From contig NC_079880.1 of NCBI RefSeq assembly GCF_029227915.1, forward strand, positions 7,070,001-7,134,000: DNA of 64,000 nt. Direction: 5' to 3'. The stretch is from Hydractinia symbiolongicarpus (lineage: Eukaryota; Cnidaria; Hydrozoa; Anthoathecata; Hydractiniidae). Numbering within the stretch: the stretch's first letter is position 1; each line of letters begins with the position of its first letter. The translations under genes were made by a program, and so were the position numbers. Below, in pieces: positions 53,778 to 64,000 of the stretch. The notes under the pieces are model-generated. The model saw nothing but the letters and a program-made list of their open reading frames with translations. It was not told the origin of the DNA and ran no database searches.

Positions 53778-54349
53778 TTGGACTCCAAGAAATAACGTTC
53801 TTCTTAATTTGACATGATTGCCGAAACTCAGCGATTACTCTGGGCGCTGTGGTAGCGCTTCATTTAAAAATTTAGATTAATAAGTCATTCTTTACTGTGG
53901 GACCAATCCTTTCCATTATCGCGCGCTGAAGAAATAGCGATTATTTCAAAAACTACATTTCATTGACTTTTCTAACGGTGTCAGTCCGTTTGAGTTACAA
54001 CGGTTGGGTCACATATTCGTGCCAACATGTATTTAGCGATATTTTTCTGATATTACTAGATTGCATCGCTTTTAACCATGAAACGATTGACTGTGGGACT
54101 TAATTGAACTAACTTTGCACTGTCTGAAGAAATAGCAATAGTTTCAAAAACTACATTTCATTGACTTTTCTAACGGTGTCAGTCCGTTTGAGTTACAACG
54201 GTTGGGTGACATATTCCTGCCAACATGTACTTAGCGATATTTTTCTGATATTACTAGGTTGCATCGCTTTTAACTATGAAACGATTGACTGTGGGACATA
54301 ATTGAACTAATTTTGCACTGTCACCTGATAAATGTGATAAAGGAGACAA
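53778..54349. repeat. Satellite monomer pair with a deletion of about 172 bp
   Basis: Starts at 53778 and 54350 are 572 bp apart instead of about 744. The join at about 54124 reads TTGCACTGTCTGAAGAAATAGC, fusing the CACTGTC box to the GCTGAAGAAATAGC block. It has no counterpart in unit 1 of the segmental duplication and lies in the extra stretch of unit 2, so it is probably later than the deletions at 51.7-51.9 kb. Confidence 0.7.
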
Positions 54350-57300
54350 TTGGACTCCAAGAAATAACGTTCTTCTTAATTTGACATGATTGCCGAAACT
54401 CAGCGATTACTCTGGGCGCTGTGGTAGCGCTTCATTTAAAAATTTAGATAAATAAGTTATTTTTTGCTGAGGAACCAATCCTAGCCGTTAGCGCGCGCTG
54501 AAGAAATACCCATATTTTCAAAAACTACATTTCAGTGTCTTTTCTAACGGTGTCAGTCCGTTTGATTTACAACGGTTGGGTCACATATTCGTACCAACAT
54601 GTATTTAGCGATATTTTTCTGATATTACTAGGTTGCATCGCTTTTAACTATGAAACGATTGACTGTGGGACTTAATTGAACTAAATTTTGACTGTGACCT
54701 GATAAATGTGATAAAGGAGACAATTGGATTCCAAGAAATAACATTCTTCTTAATTCGACATGATTGCCGAAATTCAGCGATCAAACTGGGCGCTGTGGTA
54801 CCGCTTCATTTAAGAATTAAGATAAAAAAAGTCATTTTTTTATTGTGGGACCAATCCTAGCCATTTGCGCACGTTGAAGAAATAGAGACAGTTTCAAATA
54901 CTACATTTCACTGACTTTCTAACGGTGTCAGTCCGTTTGAGATTCAACAGTTGGGTCACATATTCGTACCAACATGTATTTAGCGATATTTTTCTCATAT
55001 TACTAAATTGCATCGATTTTAACAGTAAAACGATTGACTGTGGGACTAAATTGAACTGATTTTGGACTGTGACCTAATAAATGTTATAAGTGAGACAAGT
55101 TGACTCCAAGAAATAACATTCTTCTTAATTTGACATGATTACCGGAACTCAGCGATTACACTGGGCTCTGTTGTAGCGCTTTATTTAAAAATTTAGATAA
55201 ATAAGTCATTCTTTACCTTCGGATTTATCCTATCCGTTATCGCGCGCTGAAGAAATAGCGACAGTTTAAAAAACTACATTTCATTGACTTTGTAACGGTG
55301 TCAGTCCGTTTGAGTTATAACGGTTGGGTCACATATTCATACCAACATGTATTTAGCGATATTTATCTGATATTACTAGGTTGCATCGCTTTTAACAGTG
55401 AAACGATTGACTGTGGGACTTAATTGAACTACCTTTGGACTGTGACCTGATAAATGTGATAAATGACAAAATTGAACTTCAAGAAATAACATTCTTCTTA
55501 ATTTGACATGATTGCCGGAACTCAGCGATTACACTGGGCGCTGTGGTAGCGCTTTATTTAAACATTTAGATTAATAAGTCATTTTTTACTGTGGGACCAA
55601 TCCTAGCCGTTATAGCGCGCTGAAGAAATAGCGACAGCTTCAAAAACTACATTTCATTGAATTTCAAACAGTATCAATCCGTTTGAGTTACAACGGTTGA
55701 GTCACATATTCGTAGCAACATGTATTTTTTGATATTTTTCAGGTATTACTAGGTTGTATGGCTTTTAACATTGAAACGATTGACGTTGGGACTTAATTTA
55801 ACTAACTTTGGACTGTGACCTGATAAATGTGATAAATGCGATAATTGGATTCCAAGAAATAAAATTCTTCTTAATTTGACATGATTGCCGGAATTTAGCG
55901 ATTACACTGGGAGCTGTGGTAACGCTTCAATTAATAATTAAGATAAAAAAGTCATCTTTTGCTGTGGGACTAATCCTGGCCGTTAGCGCGCTGAGAAATA
56001 GCGACAGTTTCAAAAACTTCATTTCATTCCTTTTCTAACGGTGTCAGTCCGTTTGAGTTACAACGGTTGGGTCACATATTCGTACCATCCATGTATTTAG
56101 CGATATTTTTCTGATGTTACTAGGTTGCATCGCCTTTAACAATGAAACGATTGACTGTGGGACTTAATTGAACTAACTTTGGACTGTGACCTGATAAATG
56201 TGATAAATGAGACAATTGGACTACAAGAAATAACATTCTTCTTAATTTGACGTGATCGCCGGAACTCAACGATTACACTAGGCTCTGTGGTAGCGCTTCA
56301 TTTAAGAGTTTAGATAAATAAGCCATTCTTTACTGTGGGACCAATCCTAGCAGTTATCGCGCGCTGAAGAAATAGCGACAGCTTCAAAAACTACATTTCA
56401 TCGAATTTCAAACAGTTTCAATCCGTTTGAGTTACAACGGTTGAGTCACATATTCGTAGCAACATGTATTTTTTGATATTTTTCAGGTATTACTAGGTTG
56501 TATGGCTTTTAACATTGAAACGATTGACGTTGGGACTTAATTTAACTAACTTTAGACTGTGACCTGATAAATGTGATAAATGCGATAATTGGATTCCAAG
56601 AAATAAAATTCTTCTTAATTTGACATGATTGCCGGAATTTAGCGATTACACTGGGAGCTCTGGTAGCGCTTCAATTAATAATTAAGATAAAAAAGTCATC
56701 TTTTGCTGTGGGACTAATCCTGGCCGTTAGCGCGCTGAAGAAATAGCGACAGTTTCAAAAACTTCATTTCATTGACTTTCTAACGGTGTCAGTCCGTTTG
56801 AGTTACAACGGTTTGGTCACATATTCGTACCAACATGTATTTAGCGATATTTTTCTGATGTAACTAGGTTGCATCGCCTTTAACAATGAAACGATTGACT
56901 GTGGGACTTAATTGAACTAACTTTGGACTGTGACCTGATAAATGTGATAAAGGAGACAATTGGACTCCAAGAAAAACATTCTTCTTAATTTGACATGATT
57001 GCCGAAACTCAGCGATTACACTGGGCGCTGTGGTAGCGCTTCATTTAAGAATTAAGATAAGAAAGTCATTTTTTTTACTGTGGGACCAATCCTAGCCGTT
57101 ATCGGGCGCTGAAGAAATAGCGACAGTTTCAAAAACTACAATTCATTGACTTTCTAACGGTGTCAGTCCGTTTGAATTACAACAGTTGGGTCATATATTT
57201 GCACCAATATGTATTTAGAGACATTTTTCTGATATTACTAGGTTGCATCGCTTTCAACAATGAAACGATTAACTGTGGGACTTATTTGAACTAACTTTGG

Positions 57301-58456
57301 ACTGTGACCTGATAAATGTGATAAATGAGACAATTGGACTCCAAGAAATAATATTTTTCTTAATTTGACGTGATTGCCGAAACTCACCGATTACACCGGG
57401 CGCTGTGGAAGCGCTTCAATTAAAAATTAAGAAAAGAAAGTCATTTTTTACTTAGGCACCAATCCTAGCTGTTAGCGCCCGCCGAAGAAATAAAAACAGT
57501 TTCAAATATTACATTTCACTGACTTTCTAACGGTGTCAGTTCGTTTGAGTTTCAACTCTTGGGTCACATATTCGTACCAACATGTATTTAGAGATATTTA
57601 TCTGATATTACTAGGATGCATCGCTTTTAACAGTGAAACGATTGACCGTGGGACTTAATTGAACTAACTTTGGACTGCGACCTGATCAATGTGATAAATG
57701 AGAAAATTGAACTGCAAGAAAAAAACATTCTTCTTAATTTGACAAGATTGTCGAAACTCAGCGATTACACTAGGCGCTGTGGTAGCGCTTCATTTAAGAA
57801 TTAAGATAAAAAAAGTCATTTTTTTACTGTGGGACCAATCCTAGCCGATAGCACGCGCTGCACAAAGAGGGATAGTTTCAAATGCTACATTTCATTGACT
57901 TCTAACGGTGTCAGTCCGTTTGAGTGGCAACGGTTGGGTCACATATTCGTACCAACATGTATTTAGCGATATTTTTCTGATATTACTAGGTTGCATCGCT
58001 TTTAACTATGAAACGATTGACGGTGGGACTTAATTGAACTCATTATGCACTGTCACCTGATAAATGTGATAAAGGAGACAATTGGACTCCAAGAAATATC
58101 GTTCTTCTTAATTTGACATGATGGCCGAAACTCAGCGATTACTCTGGGCGCTGTGGTAGCGCTTCATTTAAGAATTATGCCAAAAAAAGTCATTTTTTTA
58201 CTGTGAGCCCAATCCTAGCCGTTAGCGCGCAGTGAAGAAATAGCAATAGTTTCAAGAACTACATTTCATTGACTTTCTAACGGTGTCAGTCCGTTTGAGT
58301 TGCAACGGTTGGGTCACATATTCGTACCAACATGTATTTAGCAATATTTATCTGATATTACTAGGTTGCATCGCTTTTAACAGTGAAACGATTGACTGTG
58401 GGACTTAATTGAAATAACTTTGGACTGTAACCTGATAAATTTGATAAATGAGACAA

Positions 58457-59086
58457 TTGAACTCCAAGAAATAACATTCTTCTTAATTTGATGTGAATGC
58501 CGAAACACAGCGATTACACTGGGCGAAAGAAGAAATAGCGACAGTTTCAAAAACTACATTTCATTGACTTTCTAACAGTATCAATCCACTTCAGTTACAA
58601 CGGTTGCGTCACATATTCGTACCAACATGTATTTAGCGATATTTATCTCATATTACTAGGTTGCATCGCTTTTAACAGTGAAACGATTGACTGTGTGACT
58701 AAATTGAACTGATTTTGGACTGTGACCTTGTAAATTTTATAATTTGACATGATTGCCGGAACTCGGCGATTACTCTGGGCGCTGTGGTAGCGCTTCATTT
58801 AAGAATTATGCCAAAAAAGTCATTTTTTTACTGTGGGACCAATCCTAGCCGTTAGCGCGCGGTGAAGAAATAGCAATAGTTTCAAGAACTACATTTCATT
58901 GACTTTCTAACGGTGTCAGTCCGTTTGAGTTACAACGGTTGGGTCACATATTCGTACCAACATGTATTTAGCAATATTTATCTGATATTACTAGGTTGCA
59001 TCGCTTTTAACAGTGAAACGATTGACTGTGGGACTTAATTGAACTAACTTTGGACTGTAACCTGATAAATTTGATAAATGAGACAA
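58457..59086. repeat. Copy of the two deletion-bearing monomers
   Basis: The same 630-bp spacing and the same two joins (GGGCGAAAGAAG at about 58525; TTTTATAATTTGACATG at about 58740) as at 51652-52281. This is the clearest evidence that the deletions were inherited through the segmental duplication and did not arise twice. Confidence 0.75.
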
Positions 59087-59460
59087 TTGAACTCCAAGAA
59101 ATAACATTCTTCTTAATTTGATGTGAATGCCCAAACACAGCGAATACACTGGGCGCTATTGTAGCGCTTCATTTAAAAATTTAGATAAATAAGTCATTCT
59201 TTACTGTGGGACCAATCCTTTCCATTATCGCTCGCTGAAGAAATAGCGATAGTTTCAAAAACTACATTTCATTGACTTTTCTAACGGTGTCAGTCCGTTT
59301 GAGTTACAACGGTTGTGTCACATATTCGTGCCAACATGTACTTAGCGATATTTTTCTGATATTACTAGGTTGCATCGCTTTTAACCATGAAACGATTGAC
59401 TTTGGGACTTAATTACACTAACTTTGCACTGTCCCATGATAAATGTGATAAATGAGAAAA

Positions 59461-61704
59461 TTGGACTTCAAGATATAACATTCATTTTTATTTGACATGA
59501 TTGCCGGAACTAAGAGATTACACTGGGCGCTGTGGTAGCGCTTCGATTCAAAATTAAGATAAAAAAGTTATTTTTTGCTGAGGAACCAATCCTAGCCGTT
59601 AGCGCGCGCTGAAGAAATAGCCATATTTTCAAAAACTACATTTCAGTGTCTTTTCTAACGGTGTCAGTCCTTTTGATTTACAACGGTTGGGTCACATATT
59701 CGTACCAACATGTATTTAGCGATATTTTTCTGATATTACTAGGTTGCATCGCTTTTAACTATGAAACGATTGACTGTGGGACTTAATTGAACTAACTTTC
59801 GACTGTGACCTGATAAATGTGATAAAGGAGACAATTGGATTCCAAGAAATAACATTCTTCTTAATTCGACATGATTGCCGAAATTCAGCGATCACACTGG
59901 GCGCTGTGGTACCGCTTCATTTAAGAATTAAGATAAAAAAAGTCATTTTTTTATTGTGGGACCAATCCTAGCCATTTGCGCGCGTTGAAGAAATAGAGAC
60001 AGTTTCAAATACTACATTTCACTGACTTTCTAACGGTGTCAGTCCGTTTGAGATTCAACAGTTGGGTCACATATTCGTACCAACATGTATTTAGCGATAT
60101 TTTTCTCATATTACTAGATTGCATCGTTTTTAACAGCAAAACGATTGACTGTGGGACTAAATTGAACTGATTTTGGACTGTGACCTAATAAATGTTATAA
60201 GTGAGACAAGTTGACTCCAAGAAATAACATTCTTTTTAATTTGAAATGATTACCGGAACTCAGCGATTACACTGGGCTCTGTTGTAGCGCTTCATTTAAA
60301 AATTTAGATAAATAAGTCATTCTTTACTGTCGGATTTATCCTATCCGTTATCGCGCGCTGAAGAAACAGCGACAGTTTAAAAAACTACATTTCATTGACT
60401 TTGTAACGGTGTCAGTCCGTTTGAGTTATAACGGTTGGGTCACATATTCATACCAACATGTATTTAGCGATATTTATCTGATATTACTAGGTTGCATCGC
60501 TTTTAACAGTGAAACGATTGACTGTGGGACTTAATTGAACTACCTTTGGACTGTGACCTGATAAATGTGATAAATGAGAAAATTGGAATTCAAGAAATAA
60601 CATTCATTTTTATTTGACATGATTGCCGGAACTAAGAGATTACACTGGGCGCTGTGGTAGCGCTTCGATTCAAAATTAAGATAAAAAAGTTATTTTTTGC
60701 TGAGGAACCAATCCTAGCCGTTAGCGCGCGCTGAAGAAATAGCCATATTTTCAAAAACTACATTTCAGTGTCTTTTCTAACGGTGTCAGTCCTTTTGATT
60801 TACAACGGTTGGGTCACATATTCGTACCAACATGTATTTAGCGATATTTTTCTGATATTACTAGGTTGCATCGCTTTTAACTATGAAACGATTGACTGTG
60901 GGACTTAATTGAACTAACTTTCGACTGTGACCTGATAAATGTGATAAAGGAGACAATTGGATTCCAAGAAATAACATTCTTCTTAATTCGACATGATTGC
61001 CGAAATTCAGCGATCACACTGGGCGCTGTGGTACCGCTTCATTTAAGAATTAAGATAAAAAAAGTCATTTTTTTATTGTGGGACTAATCCTAGCCATTTG
61101 CGCGCGTTGAAGAAATAGAGACAGTTTCAAATACTACATTTCACTGACTTTCTAACGGTGTCAGTCCGTTTGAGATTCAACAGTTGGGTCACATATTCGT
61201 ACCAACATGTATTTAGCGATATTTTTCTCATATTACTAGATTGCATCGATTTTAACAGCAAAACGATTGACTGTGGGACTAAATTGAACTGATTTTGGAC
61301 TGTGACCTAATAAATGTTATAAGTGAGACAAGTTGACTCCAAGAAATAACATTCTTCTTAATTTGACATGATTACCGGAACTCAGCGATTACACTGGGCT
61401 CTGTTGTAGCGCTTCATTTAAAAATTTAGATAAATAAGTCATTCTTTACTGTCGGATTTATCCTATCCGTTATCGCGCGCTGAAGAAACAGCGACAGTTT
61501 AAAAAACTACATTTCATTGACTTTGTAACGGTGTCAGTCCGTTTGAGTTATAACGGTTGGGTCACATATTCATACCAACATGTATTTAGCGATATTTATC
61601 TGATATTACTAGGTTGCATCGCTTTTAACAGTGAAACGATTGACTGTGGGACTTAATTGAACTACCTTTGGACTGTGACCTGATAAATGTGATAAATGAG
61701 AAAA
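59461..61704. repeat. Higher-order repeat, 1122 bp (3 monomers, 2 units)
   Basis: Starts at 59461 (TTGGACTTCAAGATAT), 60583 (TTGGAATTCAAG) and 61705 are 1122 bp apart. Both units share GCTTCGATTCAAAATTAAG, GCTGAGGAACCAATCC, GTACCGCTTC and GTCGGATTTATCC in order. This trimer was expanded within the third partial copy of the larger segmental duplication. Confidence 0.8.
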
Positions 61705-64000
61705 TTGAACTTCAAGAAATAACATTCTTCTTAATTTGACATGATTGCCGGAACTCAGCGATTACACTGGGCGCTGTGGTAGCGCTTCATTTAAACATTT
61801 AGATTAATAAGTCATTTTTTACTGTGGGACCAATCCTAGCCGTTATAGCGCGCTGAAGAAATAGCGACAGCTTCAAAAACTACATTTCATTGAATTTCAA
61901 ACAGTATCAATCCGTTTGAGTTACAACGGTTGAGTCACATATTCGTAGCAACATGTATTTTTTGGTATTTTTCAGGTATTACTAGGTTGTATGGCTTTTA
62001 ACATTGAAACGATTGACGTTGGGACTTAATTTAACTAACTTTGGACTGTGACCTAATAAATGTGATAAATGCGATAATTGGATTCCAAGAAATAAAATTC
62101 TTCTTAATTTGACATGATTGCCGGAATTTAGCGATTACACTGGGAGCTGTGGTAGCGCTTCAATTAATAATTAAGATAAAAAAGTCATCTTTTGCTGTGG
62201 GACTAATCCTGGCCGTTAGCGCGCTGAGAAATAGCGACAGTTTCAAAAACTTCATTCATTGACTTTCTAACGGTGTCAGTCCGTTTGAGTTACAACGGTT
62301 GGGTCACATATTCGTACCAACATGTATTTAGCGATATTTTTCTGATGTTACTAGGTTGCATTGCCTTTAACAATGAAACGATTGACTGTGGGACTTAATT
62401 GAACTAACTTTGGACTGTGACCTGATAAATGTGATAAAGGAGACAATTGGACTCCAAGAAAAAACATTCTCCTTAATTTGACATGATTGCCGAAACTCAG
62501 CGATTACACTGGGCGCTGTGGTAGCGCTTCATTTAAGAATTAAGATAAGAAAGTCATTTTTTTTACTGTGGGACCAATCCTAGCCGTTATCGGGCGCTGA
62601 AGAAATAGCGACAGTTTCAAAAACTACAATTCATTGACTTTCTAACGGTGTCAGTCCGTTTGAGTTACAACAGTTGGGTCATATATTCGCACCAATATGT
62701 ATTTAGAGACATTTTTCTGATATTACTAGGTTGCATCGCTTTCAACAATGAAACGATTAACTGTGGGACTTATTTGAACTAACTTTGGACTGTGACCTGA
62801 TAAATGTGATAAATGAGACAATTGGACTCCAAGAAATAATATTCTTCTTAATTTGACGTGATTGCCGAAACTCACCGATTACACCGGGCGCTGTGGAAGC
62901 GCTTCAATTAAAATTAAGAAAAGAAAGTCATTTTTTACTTAGGCACCAATCCTAGCTGTTAGCGCGCGCCGGAGAAATTAAAACAGTTTCAAATACTACA
63001 TTTCACTGACTTTCTAACGCTGTCAGTTCGTTTGAGTTTCAACGCTTGGGTCACATATTCGTACCCACATGTATTTAGAGATATTTATCTGATATTACTA
63101 GGATGCATCGCTTTTAACAGTGAAACGATTGACCGTGGGACTTAATTGAACTAACTTTGGACTGCGACCTGATCAATGTGATAAATGAGAAAATTGGACT
63201 GCAAGAAAAAAACATTCTTCTTAATTTGACAAGATTGTCGAAACTCACCGATTACACTAGGCGCTGTGGTAGCGCTTCATTTAAGAATTAAGATAAAAAT
63301 AGTCATTTTTTTACTGTGGGACCAATCCTAGCCCTTAGCGCGCGCTGAAGAAATAGCGACAGTTTTAAAAACTACATTTCATTGACTTCCTAACGCTGTC
63401 AGTCCGTTTGAGTTTAAACGGTTGGGTCACATATTCGTACCAACATGTATTTCTTGATACTTTTCGGGTATTACTAGGTTGAATGGCTTTTAACAGCGAA
63501 ACGATTGACTGCGGGACTTAATTGATCTGATTATGGACTGTGACCCTGTAAATGTGAAAGCGAGACAATTGGACTTCAAGAAATAACATTCTTCTTAATT
63601 TGAAATGATTGCCGAAACTCACCGATTACACCGGGCGCTGTGGAAGCGCTTCAATTAAAAATTAAGATAAGAAAGTCATTTTTTACTTAGGCACCAATCC
63701 TAGCTGTTAGCGCGCGCCGAAGAAATAAAAACAGTTTCAAATACTACATTTTACTGACTTTCTAACGGTGTCAGTTCGTTTGAGTTTCAACGCTTGGGTC
63801 ACATATTCGTACTAACATGTATTTAGAGATATTTATCTGATATTACTAGGATGCATCGCTTTTAACAGTGAAACGATTGACCGTGGGACTTAATTGAACT
63901 AACTTTGGACTGCGACCTGATCAATGTGATAAATGAGAAAATTGGACTGCAAGAAAAAAACATTCTTCATAATTTGACATGATTGTCGAAACTCAGCAAT
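61705..64000. repeat. Right-edge satellite, with a 747-bp dimer
   Basis: From 61705 the sequence follows the order already seen at about 48.66-51.0 kb and 55.47-57.76 kb, so it continues the third partial unit of the segmental duplication. ACACCGGGCGCTGTGGAAGC occurs at 62881 and 63628, 747 bp apart, marking a dimer that runs off the window. An inserted monomer at about 63.3-63.6 kb has its own variants (TTTCTTGATACTTTTCGGG). Confidence 0.7.

Larger units (their letters stand above)
52751..59556. repeat. Satellite segmental duplication, unit 2
   Basis: Second copy of the block at 46880-52750, collinear apart from monomer-level gains and losses: an extra stretch at about 53.6-54.5 kb, loss of the monomer corresponding to about 49.41-49.78 kb, and an extra monomer at about 56.56-56.95 kb. 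Deletion-bearing units are copied intact (51719 and 51935 joins reappear at about 58525 and 58740), so the deletions predate the duplication. A third, partial unit begins at about 59557. Confidence 0.82.
35252..64000. repeat. Satellite array, right arm (about 77 monomers of about 374 bp)
   Basis: The same satellite continues in the same orientation after the LINE. The first roughly 800 bp still resemble left-arm monomers. From about 36060 the monomers belong to other subfamilies, recognised by TTGCACTGTCACCTGATAAA, by GATAAAGGAGACAATTGG, by GAGTGGCAACGG in place of GAGTTACAACGG, and by a paired A-run and T-run (AAAAAAGTTATTTTTTT). Successive starts at 36698, 37073, 37444, 37818, 38191 and 38565 give 371-375 bp periods, about 1 bp longer on average than the left arm. 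Beyond about 47.7 kb the monomers are more diverse and include deletion-bearing units. The array runs off the right edge. No gene or RNA is visible. Confidence 0.97.

Noticed and set aside
1-64000. CENP-B box or telomeric repeat
   Set aside because: I found no match to the CENP-B box core (TTCG....A..CGGGA) in a typical monomer, and no TTAGGG-type runs in either orientation.
1-64000. Tandem 5S rDNA, tRNA or snRNA repeats
   Set aside because: The monomer length is compatible with a 5S cluster, but no internal promoter boxes, tRNA B-box (GGTTCGANNCC) or conserved RNA core was recognised.

Overview
This window is almost entirely tandem satellite DNA from a eukaryotic nucleus. One 5'-truncated non-LTR retrotransposon (LINE) interrupts the array. 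I see no host gene, RNA gene, CRISPR array or bacterial-type operon. The long, slightly divergent, AT-leaning tandem array and the endonuclease/reverse-transcriptase LINE of the CR1/Jockey type point to an animal. My best guess is an aquatic invertebrate, possibly a cnidarian, but this rests on general familiarity with such elements and not on a search.

Layout: positions 1-32458 hold about 87 head-to-tail monomers of 372-373 bp. Positions 32459-35251 hold the LINE on the minus strand, with its poly-A end at the low-coordinate side. Positions 35252-64000 resume the same monomer at the base where it stopped, with a 4-bp duplication (ACTC), and carry about 77 more monomers. The array runs off both ends of the window. 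Removing the LINE and one ACTC leaves an interrupted monomer of 374 bp, so this was one clean insertion.

The array is not a simple repeat. Monomer variants are arranged in higher-order repeats (HORs) whose multiplicity changes along the window: about 1491 bp (4-mer) at 1.1-4.5 kb; 747 bp (2-mer) at 4.5-6.0 kb; 1865 bp (5-mer) at 7.1-10.8 kb; 2233 bp (6-mer, then a 5-mer version) at 11.3-16.4 kb; 1116 bp (3-mer) at 18.3-22.4 kb; 2605 bp (7-mer) at 24.3-29.5 kb; a 5-mer-spaced duplication spanning the LINE; then a different subfamily from about 36.06 kb, with a 748-bp dimer at 40.1-41.6 kb, a tandem segmental duplication of about 6 to 6.8 kb covering 46.9-59.6 kb, a 1122-bp trimer at 59.5-61.7 kb and a 747-bp dimer at the right edge. 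This mosaic is the signature of repeated unequal exchange and local amplification, as in centromeric or pericentromeric satellites.

The most interesting signals are: (i) a conserved hairpin-capable dyad, GCGCT-N5-AGCGC, in nearly every monomer, with several HOR boundaries mapping in or shortly downstream of it; (ii) a second dyad, AACGG-N7-CCGTT, that is present or absent by monomer type in the left array but almost universal in the right array; (iii) a sharp subfamily switch near 36.06 kb that does not coincide with the LINE; and (iv) an apparently young LINE, open from its junction to its stop codon, that inserted at a site that is not A/T-rich and was not co-amplified with the satellite. 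All coordinates and periods were read by eye from landmark motifs; HOR boundaries are approximate to tens of bases unless stated.
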